Shown piece after piece: positions 31,105-40,070 of a DNA stretch of 45,775 bases. A model generated the notes under the pieces. It worked only from the letters and a program-made list of their open reading frames with translations. It ran no database searches and was not told the DNA's origin. The DNA is from a virus, in IMG/VR virus record IMGVR_UViG_3300047497_000289, positions 1 through 45,775 of that record; one strand, written 5' to 3'. The stretch's first letter is position 1; each line of letters begins with the position of its first letter. The translations under genes and the position numbers were made by a program.

Positions 31105-32220
31105 ATGGACACTACCCAGTCGGGCGTGTCGCAAGATGCTATTGCCCAAAGCAATGCGGACAGCGAAAGCGCCTTTAACGATATCGCCGATGGCGTATTG
31201 AGTAATGAGGCGCTCGATGAGCGAGACCGTCGCGCACCGGAGCGACGCGTACAGGGCGACCGAGTGCCCGAGGCGCAGGGCGAGCAGCGCCAAGACGGCA
31301 AGACGGAAGGCGAGGAGCTGCAGGCCGAGGAAGGCGCGCAGCAGGGCGAGGGCCAGGGCGAGGGTGAGGGCGAAGGCCCGCAATACACGAGCCTAGAGGA
31401 TTATTTCGCCAAAGCGAATGTGAACTTTGACGACATCCGCTCGTTGCCGGTGACGGTGAAGATCGACGGCCAGACAAAAGCAGTCCCGTTCGCGGATGTG
31501 CTCAAGAGCTACCAGCTTGAAGGGCACGTCAACAACAAGTCGCAGGCGCTCTCCGAGCAGCAGCGGCAATTCGAGGCCGAGCGCATCGCCGCGCAGGGCT
31601 TCGTGCAGACGCAGATTCAGCAGGCGCACAGCCTGGGCAAGCTCGCCGCCGAGCAGTTGCTCTCCGAGTACAACCGGATTGACTGGAACGGGCTACGCCA
31701 AGCCGATCCCGGCATGTGGGCCGCCAAGCAACAGGAGTTTGGACAGCGCCAGGCCGCGATTAATAACCACATCGCGCAGGCGCAGCAGCTCTACACGCAG
31801 AGCCAGCAGCAGGCCGAGCAGACGCTCATGCAACAGCGGCTCGCGAACCTGCCGGCCGAGCAAGAAAAGTTGATTTCCTATCGGTCCGAGTGGGCCGATC
31901 CGACGAAGTTTGAGGCTGACAGAACGAAAGCGGTGCAAGCCGGCCGCAGTCTTGGGTTTACCGACTCCGAGATAACGCAATGGGCAAATTGGGACAGTCG
32001 CTTTCTGATAGCGATGGACAAGATTGCTCGTTTCGATGCTCTCCAAGCGGCGGCGCCCGAAGCTGCCAAGCGGGTTCGTGCGGCTCCTCCAATGGCCAAG
32101 CCCGGCACGCGCGTGAACCGCTCTCCCGCGCAAGCAAATCGCCAAGCCGTCCGCGAACGATTCCAGGCTAACCCACGGGATGAGGAAGCGGGCGCGGCGA
32201 TGTTTGACCAATTCATCTAG
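31105..32220 (+). CDS. Scaffolding protein
   Basis: The 371-residue protein sits directly before the major capsid gene. Its first 90 residues are acidic and Gln/Glu/Gly-rich and probably disordered. The middle (100-290) is a long coiled-coil region with FEAERIAAQGFVQTQIQQA and many Gln. The C-terminus is basic (KRVRAAPPMAKPGTRVNR), as needed to bind the capsid shell. It would guide procapsid assembly and then leave. Confidence 0.8.
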   Translation: MDTTQSGVSQDAIAQSNADSESAFNDIADGVLSNEALDERDRRAPERRVQGDRVPEAQGEQRQDGKTEGEELQAEEGAQQGEGQGEGEGEGPQYTSLEDYFAKANVNFDDIRSLPVTVKIDGQTKAVPFADVLKSYQLEGHVNNKSQALSEQQRQFEAERIAAQGFVQTQIQQAHSLGKLAAEQLLSEYNRIDWNGLRQADPGMWAAKQQEFGQRQAAINNHIAQAQQLYTQSQQQAEQTLMQQRLANLPAEQEKLISYRSEWADPTKFEADRTKAVQAGRSLGFTDSEITQWANWDSRFLIAMDKIARFDALQAAAPEAAKRVRAAPPMAKPGTRVNRSPAQANRQAVRERFQANPRDEEAGAAMFDQFI

Positions 32221-32232
32221 GAGTTTTTTACC

Positions 32233-33183
32233 GTGACTGTTCCAACGAACACGTACCAGGTCTACACGCAGACCAACATACGCGAGGACTTGTCGAATTC
32301 GATTTACAACGTCGATCCGATCAAAACCCCGCTTCTCAACATGGCGAAAAAGGCGAAGGCGGCTCAGACCTACCACGAGTGGGACACTGACTCTCTCGCG
32401 GCTCAGAACGTCACCAACGCGGCGGTGGAAGGCGATACGCCGACGCCTGCGACGTTGACCCCGACTGTGCGCTTGGGGAACTACACCCAAATCAGCGTCA
32501 AGACCATCTCTCTGTCTGGCACCTCTCAAGTTGTGACCGCGGCGGGCGGCACCAACAAGAAGGGATACCAGCTCATGAAGAAGTCGAAGGAGCTGAAGCG
32601 CGACATGGAAGGTATCCTCACCTACAACAACCCGAAGGCGGCCGGCACGTCGACCACGGCGCGCAACCTGGCCGGTCTTCCGGCATGGTTGGGTAGCAAT
32701 ACGGTGTTTGGCACGGGCGGTGCGAATCCGGCCTCGCTCAATGGCACCGTGGCGCGCACCTACGGCGCCGACACCGCGGTGACGGAAGCGCAGGTTAAGA
32801 CCGTGCTGCAGTTGGCTTACAAGAACAGCGGCGAGTGCCCAGAGTACTGCCTACTGTCTCCCGCCAATAAGCAGAACGTCTCGGCGTTCGCCGGTCCGGG
32901 TACTCGCTTCACCTGGGTGAAGGACAAGACCCTGGCGACGGCGGTTGACGTGTACCAATCGGATTTCGGCGAAGTCAAGATGATTCCCGATATCTTCCTC
33001 GCGCACTCAGCTGACATGTTCTTCGTCCAGCCGGCGTATATCGCGGTTGCGTACCTGCGGCCGTTCACCACGATTCCGCTCGCCAAGGTCGGCGACTCGG
33101 ATCAGTGGGAATTGGTTGTGGAGTACACCCTCGAACAGCGCAACGAGAAGGCGCACGCGGCCATCTACGATACCACGGGCTAG
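32233..33183 (+). CDS. Major capsid protein (SU10-type)
   Basis: The 316-residue protein starts at GTG 32233. Its N-terminus (TYQVYTQTNIREDLSNSIYN, then VDPIKTPLLNM) and the later YHEWDTDSL and NYTQISVKTISLSGT correspond to the HK97-fold capsid proteins of the SU10/DUF5309 kind. The conserved middle has KKSKELKRDMEGILTYNN and the C-terminus has RNEKAHAAIYD. Scaffold lies before it and an intrinsic terminator after it. Confidence 0.92.
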   Translation: MTVPTNTYQVYTQTNIREDLSNSIYNVDPIKTPLLNMAKKAKAAQTYHEWDTDSLAAQNVTNAAVEGDTPTPATLTPTVRLGNYTQISVKTISLSGTSQVVTAAGGTNKKGYQLMKKSKELKRDMEGILTYNNPKAAGTSTTARNLAGLPAWLGSNTVFGTGGANPASLNGTVARTYGADTAVTEAQVKTVLQLAYKNSGECPEYCLLSPANKQNVSAFAGPGTRFTWVKDKTLATAVDVYQSDFGEVKMIPDIFLAHSADMFFVQPAYIAVAYLRPFTTIPLAKVGDSDQWELVVEYTLEQRNEKAHAAIYDTTG

Positions 33184-33214
33184 TCAATAGCCTGTATTCG
33201 TAGCGTCGAAACAG

Positions 33215-33247
33215 AAGGCCGGTCCTTTGCGGGACTGGCCTTTTTTA
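33215..33247 (+). terminator. Intrinsic terminator after the capsid gene
   Basis: An 11-pair stem (33215-33225 with 33232-33242, one G-T pair) with a short loop is followed by a T run. It probably lowers transcription of the genes behind it relative to capsid. Confidence 0.88.
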
Positions 33248-33260
33248 TTGGGAGTTTCTT

Positions 33261-33554
33261 ATGTCGAGTATGCAGCGATATCGGACCATTGCCGGCACGG
33301 ATCAGGCGGTGGCGTTCACTACGGCGGCCTCGGCGCAGTCTGCAGCGGTTGGCTCTGCTACGTATGCGGTGCTGCTTTCCTGCTCGCAAAACGTTCATAT
33401 CGAAATCGGGCCGAATCCGACAGCGAAGGCGTCGACGTGGATGCTCAAGTCGACCGACCCCGGTTTGATCCTGGGCCTCGCGCCCGGCGACAAAATCGCG
33501 GTACTCGGTGACACCGCGGCGGGCACCCTTTACATGGTGGAGTTAACCTCGTGA
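33261..33554 (+). CDS. Small virion-type protein after capsid
   Basis: The 97-residue protein has an all-beta pattern (ATYAVLLSCSQNVHIEIGPN, then GDKIAVLGDTAAGTLYMVEL) typical of small decoration or fibre-knob proteins following capsid genes in phages. GGAG lies before the ATG. A capsid-decorating role is plausible but not proven. Confidence 0.65.
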   Translation: MSSMQRYRTIAGTDQAVAFTTAASAQSAAVGSATYAVLLSCSQNVHIEIGPNPTAKASTWMLKSTDPGLILGLAPGDKIAVLGDTAAGTLYMVELTS

Positions 33555-33880
33555 TTCACTCGCGCGATCAGGTCGACTTCAGCCTGCAAAATGAGCATCA
33601 AGTGAAGTATCACGAGGAGGACAATAAAATCATTGTGTCCTACCATCAGGACATATCCGAGCATCTGAAGATTGCGAAGGCTGAGCGCGATCTCGACTCG
33701 CGCGTGAAGAAAAAACACGAATTCCGCAAAGTGATGACGGTCCCCTTTAATGTCATCCAGAAAATCGCCAACGAGACGGGGCTCGACTTCTTAAACCCCG
33801 ACCACTCGAAGGATTTTTATAAGGTGCTCAAGCGGCATGAATACCGCGAGCTGCGCACCGTGCAGGACAATCGGCTGTAG
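33551..33880 (+). CDS. Hypothetical late protein
   Basis: The 109-residue protein starts at GTG (GTGA overlap). It is charged and helical (HLKIAKAERDLDSRVKKKHE, then FNVIQKIANETGLDF). Similar proteins stand between capsid and adaptor in podovirus-like phages; no function is established. Confidence 0.65.
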   Translation: MIHSRDQVDFSLQNEHQVKYHEEDNKIIVSYHQDISEHLKIAKAERDLDSRVKKKHEFRKVMTVPFNVIQKIANETGLDFLNPDHSKDFYKVLKRHEYRELRTVQDNRL

Positions 33881-33883
33881 CCC

Positions 33884-34531
33884 ATGCCGCAGATTAAGGA
33901 CTATCAGACGCTCTCGCAGGCGATCATCGACTTTTCGCATCGAACCGAGCTGGCCGGCCTGGTCGACTATTACATTCAAATGGCCGAGACCACTATTTAT
34001 CGCGATATTTTCCTCGCGAACATGGGTGACGGTATCAAGCAGATGGAAAGTCAGCTCGCGGGCCAGACCGATCCCGTTGCGGGCACCATGCCGATTCCGT
34101 CAGATTACCTGTCGCTTAAGGCAATGCAGGTCGTCGATGCCTCGGGCGCTGTCGTGACGCTCGATTACAAGGATTCCCAGTGGATTTACGACAACTACCC
34201 CATGCGCAGCTCCGACAAGATTCCGTCGTATGTGGCGCGCGATGGGACAAATTTTGTTTTCGGTCCTTACCCCGACCAGTCGTACACCATCCAAGGTTGG
34301 TACTACGCCGCGGCGACGCTGCTCAGTCCCAACAATCCGTCGACGTGGCTCGTCACGAGCGACCCTGACTTGATGCTGGCCGCGTGCCTCAAGGAAGTGG
34401 GTCCCTTCCTGCGCGACGACAAGGCGCTCTCGATGTGGACCGGGATTTATAACGCGAAGCTCGCGGCGCTGATTGCCAAGGATATGGCCGATAGATGGTC
34501 CGGCGCCACGATGCAAATTGAGACCGGCTGA
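33884..34531 (+). CDS. Head-to-tail adaptor protein
   Basis: The 215-residue protein opens with YQTLSQAIIDFSHRTELAGL, then VDYYIQMAETTIYRDI, followed by PIPSDYLSLK and a C-terminal helical part. This matches the adaptor proteins of SU10-like and related podoviruses that form the ring below the portal. Its place between capsid and the nozzle-like protein agrees. Confidence 0.82.
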   Translation: MPQIKDYQTLSQAIIDFSHRTELAGLVDYYIQMAETTIYRDIFLANMGDGIKQMESQLAGQTDPVAGTMPIPSDYLSLKAMQVVDASGAVVTLDYKDSQWIYDNYPMRSSDKIPSYVARDGTNFVFGPYPDQSYTIQGWYYAAATLLSPNNPSTWLVTSDPDLMLAACLKEVGPFLRDDKALSMWTGIYNAKLAALIAKDMADRWSGATMQIETG

Positions 34532-36273
34532 TGTCCGATACCGTATCGCTCATGTTTGGGCCGTGGGTGCCGGACTTCGCCAATGTGCCGGTTCCGGTGT
34601 CGAGCGCGGTGATGGAAGTCCCAGCCGCTGACTGCAGTAACGTGTATTTCGCGAACGGCCGCTACCAGTCGTTGCCGGGCTCGGTCGCTCAAGGCACCGC
34701 GCTACCGGGTCAGTGCCTGGGCGCTATCACCGTCATTGACCAGGAGGGTAGCCCGCAGATTTACGCGGGCACGGCCACGAAGTTGTATTGGTGGAACGGT
34801 GCAGGCTGGACCGATGTGAGCAACGGATTCACCTTCCTTGCAGCCTCGTGGTCGTTTGCGCAGTTCGGCTCCGACGTGCTCGCGTGCTTCGCGCCGCCGC
34901 AAGATTCGCAGATTTACGATATCTGGTATGGCACGGTTAGCACGCGCTACCTGACGATGCCCATCGGTGGGACGGGGTTCTCTATCCCCAATGGCGTCAT
35001 AGCCGGCTCGGTGGTCGGCGTTGTCAATCAGTTCGCGGTTATCGGCGATGTGTGGGTCGACGTTGATTATATGCCGCTGGGGAACGGCAACGGCGTCCAG
35101 ACGGTATTTACTACCACGCTGACGCAAACCCCCATCGCGCCTTGTTATGTGTATGCCGGCCAAATCTCGGCGGGCATCGGTGAGAGTGGGCCGCTCGTCG
35201 CCTGTCTAGACAACGGCGCCGGCGCCTTTGCGGTCACGGGCATGACCGGCACCATTAACTACAACACGGGTTTGATTACCCTGACTTTCACGACGCCGCC
35301 CCCGACGGGTAGCGTGGTGCAGGCAACCTACTTGCAGTCATTTCCCTACCGCGTGCAGTGGTCGGCTATCGCGAATGACTCCAGCTTTCCGACGCCGCTC
35401 ACGCAAGCCGCGCTCGCCGCGCAGTCGAGCTACGAAGATTTGAGCGCAGATTTCGGGCGTGTCCAAGCCATCATCGGATTTCCGCAATACGGTGTGGTGC
35501 TGCAGCGCTCGGGCATCACGCGCATGACTTACGTGGGCGGCGATGTGGTCTTTAGCTTCGCGCCCTACGAAAAGAAGCATGGCGCTGTCAGTCGCCTCGC
35601 GATTGTCGCCGTCGGCAACGTCATCTACTACGTGAGTGACGAAGGCTTCTATGCCACCGACGGCAACAGCGCGTTCAGCATCGGCACCACGGAAAACGGC
35701 TCGGTGGGTGTTGACCAGTGGTTCAAGGACAACGTCAATCCGGCCGCGATTCAGAACATCAGCGCCGGCTATGACTTTAATACTCGGTGCGTCGTGTTCG
35801 CCATTCCGACGGGCTCGAACATGCTGCCGGATACGCTCGTGTTTTACAGTCCCGCGTCGACTCAATGGACGAAGGCCGCGGTTCCGGTCGAGCTGGTCTT
35901 TGCAGACTACAACTCGGCCGGTCAGCATCGGCTCGGCATGTTCAACCAGGCGCACACGTTCGCGACTCTCTCGGGTCCGACCATGGCGGGCTACGTCGAG
36001 TCCGCGGATGTCTTTTGGCCGGATGGCAATACGCGCTACACCTTCGGGATCAAGCCGGTGATTGCGTGCACCGACACGCCGACGGCTCGCGCGGGTGTCC
36101 GCTCCACGATGGATGAGGCTATTAGGTATACGCCCGATGTGGCGCGCGACAAGTTCACGAAGGTGTGCAATGTCACGGCGCACGGGATGAATACCCGAGT
36201 ACGCGTCAGCTCGACGGCCTTCTCGACGCTCACGGGCGCGCAGCTCATTACCGACGACGGCGGCCCGTTTTAA
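34531..36273 (+). CDS. Tail nozzle / DNA-stabilisation-like protein
   Basis: The 580-residue protein is a probable beta-propeller like P22 gp10. It opens with MFGPWVPDFANVPVPVSSAV; repeated propeller-like strands (QIYAGTATKLYWWNGAGWTD, FPQYGVVLQRSGI, NVIYYVSDEGFYATDG) follow. A beta insert (about 190-270, GMTGTINYNTGLITLTF) resembles an Ig domain. It would cap the adaptor and hold the DNA in. The start shares TGATG with the adaptor gene. Confidence 0.78.
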   Translation: MSDTVSLMFGPWVPDFANVPVPVSSAVMEVPAADCSNVYFANGRYQSLPGSVAQGTALPGQCLGAITVIDQEGSPQIYAGTATKLYWWNGAGWTDVSNGFTFLAASWSFAQFGSDVLACFAPPQDSQIYDIWYGTVSTRYLTMPIGGTGFSIPNGVIAGSVVGVVNQFAVIGDVWVDVDYMPLGNGNGVQTVFTTTLTQTPIAPCYVYAGQISAGIGESGPLVACLDNGAGAFAVTGMTGTINYNTGLITLTFTTPPPTGSVVQATYLQSFPYRVQWSAIANDSSFPTPLTQAALAAQSSYEDLSADFGRVQAIIGFPQYGVVLQRSGITRMTYVGGDVVFSFAPYEKKHGAVSRLAIVAVGNVIYYVSDEGFYATDGNSAFSIGTTENGSVGVDQWFKDNVNPAAIQNISAGYDFNTRCVVFAIPTGSNMLPDTLVFYSPASTQWTKAAVPVELVFADYNSAGQHRLGMFNQAHTFATLSGPTMAGYVESADVFWPDGNTRYTFGIKPVIACTDTPTARAGVRSTMDEAIRYTPDVARDKFTKVCNVTAHGMNTRVRVSSTAFSTLTGAQLITDDGGPF

Positions 36274-36654
36274 ATGGTGCTGGTCAAGCCGGAAGAATTG
36301 CGGGACGTGTGGCCGCAGGCTCTGCCGTGGATTGATGCCGCGGTCGCGCGCAACCAGGGCGATGAAAAAACTATCGACGTGCTCATAGCGCTCGCGCGCG
36401 GTGTCTATTTGCTCTTTTGGGAGCCGGGCAAGTTCGCGGCCGTCGTGACCATAGCGCAGTACCCCTCGCAGAAGGTCGCGACCATCGTCTATTTCGGTGG
36501 AAAGGGCCTCGATGACATTAAGGCCGGATTCGAGGCGGGCAAGGCATGGGGCCGTGCGAACGGTATCAACGTCGTGCGCACCTACGGCCGTCCGGGGTGG
36601 GAACGGGTCGTCAAACTCAAAAAGGTAGGCGTCATTTTGCAGGAGAATCTATGA
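36274..36654 (+). CDS. Small protein, possibly acetyltransferase-fold, of tail region
   Basis: The 126-residue protein has the strand-helix order of small GNAT-fold phage proteins (GKFAAVVTIAQYPSQKVATI, then VYFGGKGLDDI, KAWGRANGINVVRTYGRPGW). No clear acetyl-CoA loop is seen, so activity is doubtful. The family occurs next to nozzle genes in podoviruses. It abuts the stop of the gene before it. Confidence 0.6.
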   Translation: MVLVKPEELRDVWPQALPWIDAAVARNQGDEKTIDVLIALARGVYLLFWEPGKFAAVVTIAQYPSQKVATIVYFGGKGLDDIKAGFEAGKAWGRANGINVVRTYGRPGWERVVKLKKVGVILQENL

Positions 36655-37127
36655 GCGGTAATCCCTCACAGTCGAGCGGCATGGGTAACGGCATCGGCAA
36701 CATGTCGCAGCTCGCCGCGGCGGTGCAAGCCTTGAGCGGCTCGGGCGGTGCGCCTGGGATGGCATCCGGCTCGATGGGCATGCCGTCGAGCGTCGGCAAC
36801 GCGGGCGGCACGATGACGCCGAGCAGTGGCAACCAATGGGCGCCGGCTTTCAATCAGTACCCGCTGACGAACGGGAGCAACGCGACGGCGATCTACCCGC
36901 AGCTCACGGGCGGCTACTGGAACCGGCTGACGCAGCAGCTCGCCGGCCCGCAGTATCAGCCGAGCAGCGGTCCCAATGCGATCACGCCAGGATCGCCGGC
37001 AGCGGGCGGCACGGCGGGGCAATCGACCAACCTGCCGAACTACGCGCCCGGCTCGGCCGGCGTCATCGGCCGCGGCGGCGGTCTCTTGGGCGGTCCTACC
37101 CGCATTAGCCTGGGTTCGTTGAAATGA
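36651..37127 (+). CDS. Gly/Ser-rich virion-type protein
   Basis: The 158-residue product is low-complexity, rich in Gly, Ser, Met, Asn and Pro, and has no hydrophobic helix. It is joined by ATGA overlaps to both neighbours in a run of likely ejection proteins. The role is inferred from place only. Confidence 0.65.
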   Translation: MSGNPSQSSGMGNGIGNMSQLAAAVQALSGSGGAPGMASGSMGMPSSVGNAGGTMTPSSGNQWAPAFNQYPLTNGSNATAIYPQLTGGYWNRLTQQLAGPQYQPSSGPNAITPGSPAAGGTAGQSTNLPNYAPGSAGVIGRGGGLLGGPTRISLGSLK

Positions 37128-38020
37128 GCGGCGGTGGTACTAACACAGTCAGTCAACAGACGGTCCCGTCATGGCTGCAGCCGTACTACACCTCGGCGCT
37201 TCAGACGGGGCAGCAGCTCACGAGCGGCGCGGGGCCGGCGTACTACCCTGGCAATCAGGTCGCGCCACTTAACCAGGTTCAAGAGTCGGGGATAGACTCG
37301 ATCATCGGCGCGGCGAGTCAGCCGAATGCGTCGGATGGCGCGCAGACCGCAAACGAGTTCGAGACCTCGGGCGCGCTGCTCAACCCGTCGTCTAATCCGT
37401 ACCTGCAGCAGACTTTTCAGCAGGGCGCCAACGCCGTCCAGAATCAATTGTCGACGGAGTTTGCCGGCTCGGGGCGGAACATCATCGGCTCACTGCCGGT
37501 GCAATCCGACGAGATGAACAACCTCGCGACGCAGCTCTATGGCGGCCAGTACGATACCGGGCTCAACACGATGACTCAGGCGTCAGCGCTCGCGCCGTCG
37601 ATTGACGCGGGCACGTATCAGCCGGGCGACAACCTGCTGAGCACGGGCGCGGGACTTCAGACGCAGACGCAAAACAACATTAATCAAAACGTCAACGCCT
37701 GGAACTACCAGCAGCAAATGCCCTACACGCAGCTCTCCTACATGGCGGGCCTGCTCGGGAACACGGGCTCGAAATTTGGCGCGAGCAGCAGCAGCACCAC
37801 GGGCACCGCGTCGCCCTGGTCGACGGCACTCGGCGCCGGTCTCCTGGGTAATAGCCTCTACGCAAACCTAGGCGGCGCGGGTGCCGGCGCCGGGGCCGCG
37901 GCTGGCAGCGCTGCGGCCCTCGATGCCTCATTAGCTACCGCAGATGCGGGCGCCCTCGGCGGCACAATCGGACTTGGCACCGCGGCGGCCGACGCTGCGC
38001 CGGCCTTGGCCTTGGCTTAA
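37124..38020 (+). CDS. Virion internal / tail-wire-like protein
   Basis: The 298-residue protein shows the phage pattern VPSWLQPYYTSALQTGQQLT, SSNPYLQQTFQQGANAV, then FAGSGRNIIGSLPVQSDEMN, followed by Gln-rich helices and a Gly/Ala-rich C-terminus. Proteins of this kind sit between nozzle and ejection genes in podoviruses and are thought to be inside the virion. The C-terminal low-complexity stretch could be membrane active. Confidence 0.7.
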   Translation: MSGGGTNTVSQQTVPSWLQPYYTSALQTGQQLTSGAGPAYYPGNQVAPLNQVQESGIDSIIGAASQPNASDGAQTANEFETSGALLNPSSNPYLQQTFQQGANAVQNQLSTEFAGSGRNIIGSLPVQSDEMNNLATQLYGGQYDTGLNTMTQASALAPSIDAGTYQPGDNLLSTGAGLQTQTQNNINQNVNAWNYQQQMPYTQLSYMAGLLGNTGSKFGASSSSTTGTASPWSTALGAGLLGNSLYANLGGAGAGAGAAAGSAAALDASLATADAGALGGTIGLGTAAADAAPALALA

Positions 38021-38036
38021 TCAGGAGAGAAATTGA

Positions 38037-38381
38037 ATGTCTGGTAATCCCCAATCGAGCAGCAGCGGCGGCGGCGCCAATAGCAAACAGGTCCTCACTC
38101 CGCAGCAGCTCGCCATTATGCAAGGCATGGCGGGTAACGCGCCGGTAAAGGCCGCGATGGCGGCTCAGCCTGGGCAGGCCGGACTGTTGGGCCAATCGGG
38201 CGGTGGTCAAGGCGTGGCGGCCATGGGCGGCAACCCTGCGGCCATGGGCGGGGGGGCGATGAGTACGCCAGGCGCTGGCGCTCCGCAAGGCAACGCGCAG
38301 CCGGCCGCAGGCGGCATCAATCCGCAGATTCTCTTGCAGCTCAAGCAGCAGTATCCGCAGCTATTCGGAGGCTCGCAGTAA
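38037..38381 (+). CDS. Gly/Ala-rich small virion-type protein
   Basis: The 114-residue product has a Gly/Ser head, a helix with LTPQQLAIMQGMAGNAPVKA and a C-terminal ILLQLKQQYPQLFGG. Its gene lies within the ejection-protein block. GGAGAG precedes the ATG. Function is unknown. Confidence 0.65.
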   Translation: MSGNPQSSSSGGGANSKQVLTPQQLAIMQGMAGNAPVKAAMAAQPGQAGLLGQSGGGQGVAAMGGNPAAMGGGAMSTPGAGAPQGNAQPAAGGINPQILLQLKQQYPQLFGGSQ

Positions 38382-40070
38382 ATGGGTCAGGGGCTGCTCG
38401 GTATAGACCCTGATCTGTCGATGCAGCTCGGCTTGGGGCTGCTCGCCGCAGGCGGAAAGAATCTCGCGGGACAGGGCAACATCGGCACCGCGCTACAGAC
38501 GGCCATGGGTAACTACTACGGTCAGAAAAAGGCGCAGCAGGACTTGCAATCAACGGCGCTCGCCAACCAGCAAGCCGCGCAGAAAAACGCGCTGCTACAG
38601 CAGGCCATGCAGCAGTACATGCAGCCGCAAGGATCGCAGCAGCCGGCGACCGCTCCGAGTGCATCACCGTCGAGCGCGCAGCTCTACGCGCCCACGCCTG
38701 GGCCTGGCGCTGCGTCTGGTGGTGCTCCGTCGGTTCCGTCTGCGATTCCGCCAGCGCCCACCGATTCAGAAATCAATTCCATGCCGGTCAACGGCCGCGA
38801 TCCCAATGCGATCCGCGCGCTCGGTTTGGCGCTCAACAAAGATCCGATGGTGACTGACAAGGAAATTTATGACCGGCAGCATGCGGCGATTCAGGAGAAA
38901 TTCGCGCCTACGCTCTCGAAGCTCCAGACCATCATAAAATCGGACGATCCGACGCGCGCAGTCAACGCTGACGGCTCGTTGAAAGCCGCCTGGTCGATGC
39001 TCGCGCCACAGTTGGGATATGACCCGGTGAGCGACTTCAACCCGCAGAACGTGCGCACGGCGCTGACGTACGGACACAATCAGCTCGCCTCCGCGATTGG
39101 CTCGCCGACGCTCTCGCCGACGGCTCGAATGATCCAGGGCACCGCGCCAGATGGCCGAATCACGCAAACCGATCCGATTACCGGCAAGGTCACGTATGAG
39201 GCGGCGGGCCCCGGCATCATCACGGCTGAGGACAAAGTAAAAAACAACATGGAAGCGGCGCGGCTCGCGATGGAGCAGCGTAAGAGTAACGCTGAACTCG
39301 GCCGCGTCGGCATGCCGAACGGCTATGAGCAGGACCCGGACAACCCCGGCAGCATTCGGCCGATTGCTGGCGGCCCTGCGGACCCGACGGCGGTCGGCGG
39401 CGGCATGGGCAATCGCAACGAGGTCATGTTTCAGCGCGTGGCGAATGCGGGAAACTCGGCGGCCGAGTCCATCAAGAATATCGGCGAATTGCCGGTCGGC
39501 GCCTCGACGGGATGGCTCGGCGGCTATCGGCCGGGAACCAGCCTGCTCACCTCGGTAAAAGGCGTGCTTGCTCAGAAAATGAACAGTCAGGATGTGCAGG
39601 ACTATCAGACCATGCTCGCGGGCGTGTCTCGAAATCTCGCGACGCTCGAAACCTCGGGCCTTGCGCCTGGCGGTTCGCTCACTCACTCGATGGATGCGCT
39701 CACCATCGGCGAGGGCGACACGCACATGACGAAGCTGCGCAAAATGGCCGAGATGCGGCAGATTGTCGACACGAACCTGCAACCGCAGCTCTCTAACCCG
39801 AAGATTCCGCAGCCTCAAAAGGACATGGTGCGCGGGATTCTCGCGAAGGTCGACGAGGCCGTACCGTTCACGCACAGCGACATCACGCGGCTTGAGCAAT
39901 CGCGTAACCCGCAGTCCACCATCATGGACTTTGCCAGGGGGCAAGGGCTCGGCGGCGCGACTGCGCCGGCCACGCCGACCGCGCCGGCATCCCGACCTTC
40001 GCAGCCGGACTTAGCCGCGGCGGCGGCGGCCGAATTGAAGCGACGCGCGCAGGCGGCAGGGGGTAACTAA
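38382..40070 (+). CDS. Putative internal virion / ejection protein
   Basis: The 562-residue protein begins GQGLLGIDPDLSMQLGLGLL and continues with a helix typical of phage ejection proteins. A Gln-rich coil covers about 45-85. The C-terminal half is helical with SLTHSMDALTIGEGDTHMTK and a Thr/Pro/Ala tail. It abuts the gene before it, and its stop shares TAATG with the next. Podovirus ejection proteins of this size leave the capsid with the DNA and extend the tail through the envelope. Confidence 0.68.
   Translation: MGQGLLGIDPDLSMQLGLGLLAAGGKNLAGQGNIGTALQTAMGNYYGQKKAQQDLQSTALANQQAAQKNALLQQAMQQYMQPQGSQQPATAPSASPSSAQLYAPTPGPGAASGGAPSVPSAIPPAPTDSEINSMPVNGRDPNAIRALGLALNKDPMVTDKEIYDRQHAAIQEKFAPTLSKLQTIIKSDDPTRAVNADGSLKAAWSMLAPQLGYDPVSDFNPQNVRTALTYGHNQLASAIGSPTLSPTARMIQGTAPDGRITQTDPITGKVTYEAAGPGIITAEDKVKNNMEAARLAMEQRKSNAELGRVGMPNGYEQDPDNPGSIRPIAGGPADPTAVGGGMGNRNEVMFQRVANAGNSAAESIKNIGELPVGASTGWLGGYRPGTSLLTSVKGVLAQKMNSQDVQDYQTMLAGVSRNLATLETSGLAPGGSLTHSMDALTIGEGDTHMTKLRKMAEMRQIVDTNLQPQLSNPKIPQPQKDMVRGILAKVDEAVPFTHSDITRLEQSRNPQSTIMDFARGQGLGGATAPATPTAPASRPSQPDLAAAAAAELKRRAQAAGGN

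Noticed and set aside
38766-39944. 392-codon minus-strand frame within the ejection protein gene
   Set aside because: It is Arg/His-rich antisense sequence without start context; the plus frame fits the operon.
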